DNA from: Planctomycetota bacterium
GTDB taxonomy: Bacteria; Planctomycetota; UBA1135; GCA-002686595
Length of the DNA: 64,000 bases
NCBI GenBank assembly: GCA_002686265.1
Contig: NZBA01000035.1
Location: 186,001 to 250,000, forward strand
Direction: 5' to 3'
Below are positions 62,030 through 64,000 of the stretch, piece by piece. A model generated the notes under the pieces. It had not been told where the DNA came from, did not search any database, and saw only the letters and a list, made by a program, of their open reading frames with translations. The position numbers were made by a program, and so were the translations under genes. Each line of letters starts with the position of its first letter. The stretch's first letter is position 1.

Positions 62030-63200
62030 ACCCGCCGGCGAGCACGACCCAGGCAGCCCGGCCCCCGACGGGACGCCGCTCTACGTCCACCTCCCTTTCT
62101 GCGTCGCCCTCTGCCACTACTGCGACTTCTTCTCGGTCACCGCCAAGGGGCAGGACATCGACGGTACCGTCGAAGCGCTGCTCACCGAGGCCCGCCTGCG
62201 CGCCCCGGCCTCGCCGCGCACGGTCTATCTCGGTGGCGGCACGCCCTCCCTGCTCAGCTCGGCCCAGCTCCAGCGCCTGCTGGACGGCCTCGACGACTGC
62301 TGCGGTTTCCGAACGTCCGCGCGCGAGGTGACCGCGGAGTGCAACCCCGAGAGCCTCGACGCCGCCAAGGCGGAGGGCCTGCTCGCCGGCGGGGTGACGC
62401 GCCTGTCGGTCGGCATCCAGAGCCTGCGCGCCGAGGTCCTCGCCGAGTTCGGGCGCGTCCACAACGCCCGCGAAGGACTCGCCGCCATGGACGCCGCCCG
62501 CGAGGCGGGCTGTGAGAACCTCAGCGTGGACTTGATCTACGCCGCCCCCGGCCAAGACGCGCGGCGCTGGCGCGAAGACCTCGAACGCGTGCTCGAGAGC
62601 GGCCCAGAGCACCTCTCGGCCTACAACCTCGCCTTCGAGGAGCAGACGCCCTTCGCCCGGCGGCTCGAGCGGGGCGAGCTCGTCGCCCAACCCGAGGAAG
62701 TCGAGCTGGAGCTGTTCTGGACCACCCGCGAGCGGTGCGCCGCCGCGGGACTCGTGGCCTACGAGATCTCCAACTACGCCGCCTCCACACACCGCTGCCT
62801 CCACAACCTCAGCTACTGGGAAAACGGCCCCTACGTGGGACTCGGCCCCTCCGCCGTCAGCCATGTCGATCGCACGCGCTTCGGCAATCCGCGCGCGCTC
62901 GACCCCTGGAGAACGGCCCTGGCCGAGGGGCGGCCGGCGGCCCAGTGGAGCGAGCGGTTGGGGACCGAGGAACGGCTGGGCGAGACTTGGTGGCTGGGCC
63001 TGCGCACCGCCGAAGGGGTCGATCCCGAAGCCGCGCGGCGCACGGCCGGGCACAGCGAGGCGCCCGATCCGGCCCTGGCCCTCGCCAGAGCCCTGAGCGC
63101 CGAGGGCCTCATCGAGGAGCGCGGCGGGCGCATGCGTCTGAGCGAGCGGGGCCTTCCCGTGGCGGACGGCGTGGCCGCGCGCTTTCTGGGCGGGTTCTAG
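61971..63200 (+). CDS. hemW: Radical SAM haem chaperone-like protein HemW
   Basis: 409 residues. The radical-SAM motif is CVALCHYCDFF (C-x3-C-x2-C) after YVHLPF; YLGGGTPSLL, GIQSLRAEVLAEFGRVH and SVDLIYAAPGQ are the family's further motifs; the HemW C-terminal domain follows. These proteins bind haem and were once called oxygen-independent coproporphyrinogen oxidase. The start overlaps the sigma factor's end. The TAG stop is inside the CTAG bounding repeat copy B. Confidence 0.93.
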   Translation: MAPTNPSAPRPAQGAETADRPAGEHDPGSPAPDGTPLYVHLPFCVALCHYCDFFSVTAKGQDIDGTVEALLTEARLRAPASPRTVYLGGGTPSLLSSAQLQRLLDGLDDCCGFRTSAREVTAECNPESLDAAKAEGLLAGGVTRLSVGIQSLRAEVLAEFGRVHNAREGLAAMDAAREAGCENLSVDLIYAAPGQDARRWREDLERVLESGPEHLSAYNLAFEEQTPFARRLERGELVAQPEEVELELFWTTRERCAAAGLVAYEISNYAASTHRCLHNLSYWENGPYVGLGPSAVSHVDRTRFGNPRALDPWRTALAEGRPAAQWSERLGTEERLGETWWLGLRTAEGVDPEAARRTAGHSEAPDPALALARALSAEGLIEERGGRMRLSERGLPVADGVAARFLGGF

Positions 63201-63375
63201 AGGCCCGTTGAAGAGCGCCCTGCTCCCACTTCGCCCTCTCCGCCGCTGCGGCGTCGGGCTTGCCGATCCGTGCTCGGCGGCCCTGCAGAGCCGCCCGCGC
63301 CGGCTCGACTTCGCCCTCCTTGCAGCGCCGAAGATGGCTTTGTCTCGCCACGGCCCTTTTTCAACTGGCTGCTAG
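63197..63375. repeat. CTAG-bounded mini-element (copy B, most complete)
   Basis: Flanked by CTAG on each side. Inner ends AGGCCCGTTGAA and TTCAACTGGCTG form imperfect terminal inverted repeats. The body aligns with copy A in reverse orientation. The left CTAG carries the hemW stop; the right one lies 25 bases before the next ATG. It fits a non-autonomous transposable element with a 4-base CTAG target duplication; no transposase is visible in the window. Confidence 0.7.
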
Positions 63376-63400
63376 GTATCATCCGGCACACGAGCGCCCC

Positions 63401-64000
63401 ATGGACCAGCCCGAGTCTCGCAAGCAACGCAGGAAGAGGTCCGCCACACACCGCGCGCAGCGCAAGAAGAGCTTCTTCCTGCGCGGCGTGGTGACCGTGC
63501 TGCCCGCGGTCCTGACGCTCTTCATCCTGGTGACCGTCGTGCAGTTCGCCAAGAGCTACGTCACCACGCCCATCAACACCGTCATCTACTGGTGCCTGGA
63601 AGGGAACGGCCTGGGTTGGAAAGTGCTGCGCTCGGTCGGGATCGACCCCTTGAGCGACGAGTTCCTCAATCCCGAGACCTTGCCGGTCGAGCTGCGCAGT
63701 CAGCTCGACCGCACCGGCCTCGGCAGCCCCGCGTTCCGCAACGGGCTCGCCGCGCTGCACGAGGCGAGGAGCACCGCGCTGCGCGACCTCGACGCCCTCG
63801 CCATCCACCCCGAGAAGCTGCGCGACGCGGTCAAGGGAGTCGTACACCCCATGATCGGGGTCTTCTTCTCCCTGCTCTTGGTGTTGACCGCCGGCTACCT
63901 GGCATCGGGCTTCTTCGGGCGACGCATGATTTCGGGCATCGACCGCGCCATGCAGCAGGTGCCGGTGATCCGCTCCGTCTATCCCTACGCCAAGCAGCTC
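63401..64000 (+). CDS. DUF502 family membrane protein, 3' end beyond the window
   Basis: 200 codons are visible, open to the last base. A basic N-terminus (RKQRRKRSATHRAQRKK), membrane helix FFLRGVVTVLPAVLTLFILV, a long loop with an insert of ~80 residues (unusual; most members have a short loop), helix IGVFFSLLLVLTAGYLASGF, then the DUF502 core RSVYPYAKQL. The family's function is unknown. ATG at 63401; no good Shine-Dalgarno. Confidence 0.75.
   Translation, partial: MDQPESRKQRRKRSATHRAQRKKSFFLRGVVTVLPAVLTLFILVTVVQFAKSYVTTPINTVIYWCLEGNGLGWKVLRSVGIDPLSDEFLNPETLPVELRSQLDRTGLGSPAFRNGLAALHEARSTALRDLDALAIHPEKLRDAVKGVVHPMIGVFFSLLLVLTAGYLASGFFGRRMISGIDRAMQQVPVIRSVYPYAKQL

Overview
This is a high-GC, Gram-negative-type chromosomal segment. 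I read it as most likely Planctomycetota. The grounds are two lipoprotein sulfatase-superfamily enzymes, a secreted HEAT/von Willebrand A protein, several large secreted proteins of unknown function, a class II (B12) ribonucleotide reductase, and lipopolysaccharide and peptidoglycan genes (gmhA, dapF). The phylum is an inference from gene content; no rRNA is present. About fifty protein genes are packed tightly, often with 1-4 bp overlaps.

Layout. 1-7 kb: 5'-truncated trypsin-like protein, two Thr-type sulfatase-like lipoproteins around purH, and fdxA. 7-9 kb: a decayed thioredoxin-like gene, then a minus-strand secreted protein with an in-frame UGA that looks like selenocysteine. 9-16 kb: prfB with a programmed frameshift, pepP, sfsA, a membrane protein and an M1 peptidase. 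16-19 kb: a three-gene signalling cluster with degenerate kinase, receiver and AAA+ residues. 19-27 kb: FAD oxidoreductase, ispG, small membrane/HMA/HTH genes, gmhA, a Rieske protein and rpiA. 27-32 kb: a Fur-box-like site with feoAB, a DsbD whose thioredoxin domain carries UGA in place of the first catalytic Cys, and a CDF transporter. 33-40 kb: nrdJ, yqeY, gyrA and an eIF2B-like gene. 40-50 kb: flavin reductase, M48 peptidase, dapF, rnhC, cystathionine beta-synthase, cstA and a HEAT/vWA protein. 50-57 kb: DUF72, DUF374, two large secreted proteins and a membrane cyclophilin. 57-64 kb: parB, a membrane protein, a phosphoesterase, an HPr fusion, a sigma factor, hemW and a partial DUF502 protein.

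The main discovery is two probable selenoproteins. In both, an in-frame UGA is followed by a continuous, protein-like frame, and a hairpin starts 13-17 nt downstream that fits the published bacterial SECIS pattern (apical loop about 20-23 nt from the UGA, G in the first two loop bases). In DsbD the UGA sits exactly at the first Cys of the CxxC active site. In the other protein it forms a Cys-Sec pair in a family I do not recognise, and the transcription terminator lies just past the extended end, not the short one. Most other genes here end in ordinary UGA, and prfB itself carries the classic UGA frameshift, so this is local recoding and not code reassignment.

The second unusual signal is a small non-coding element bounded by CTAG on both sides, present three times (19304-19378, 56991-57157, 63197-63375). 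Each copy abuts gene ends whose TAG stop lies inside the flanking CTAG. The two longer copies align over about 165 bp, and the most complete one has terminal inverted repeats. It looks like a MITE-type element targeting CTAG at stop codons.
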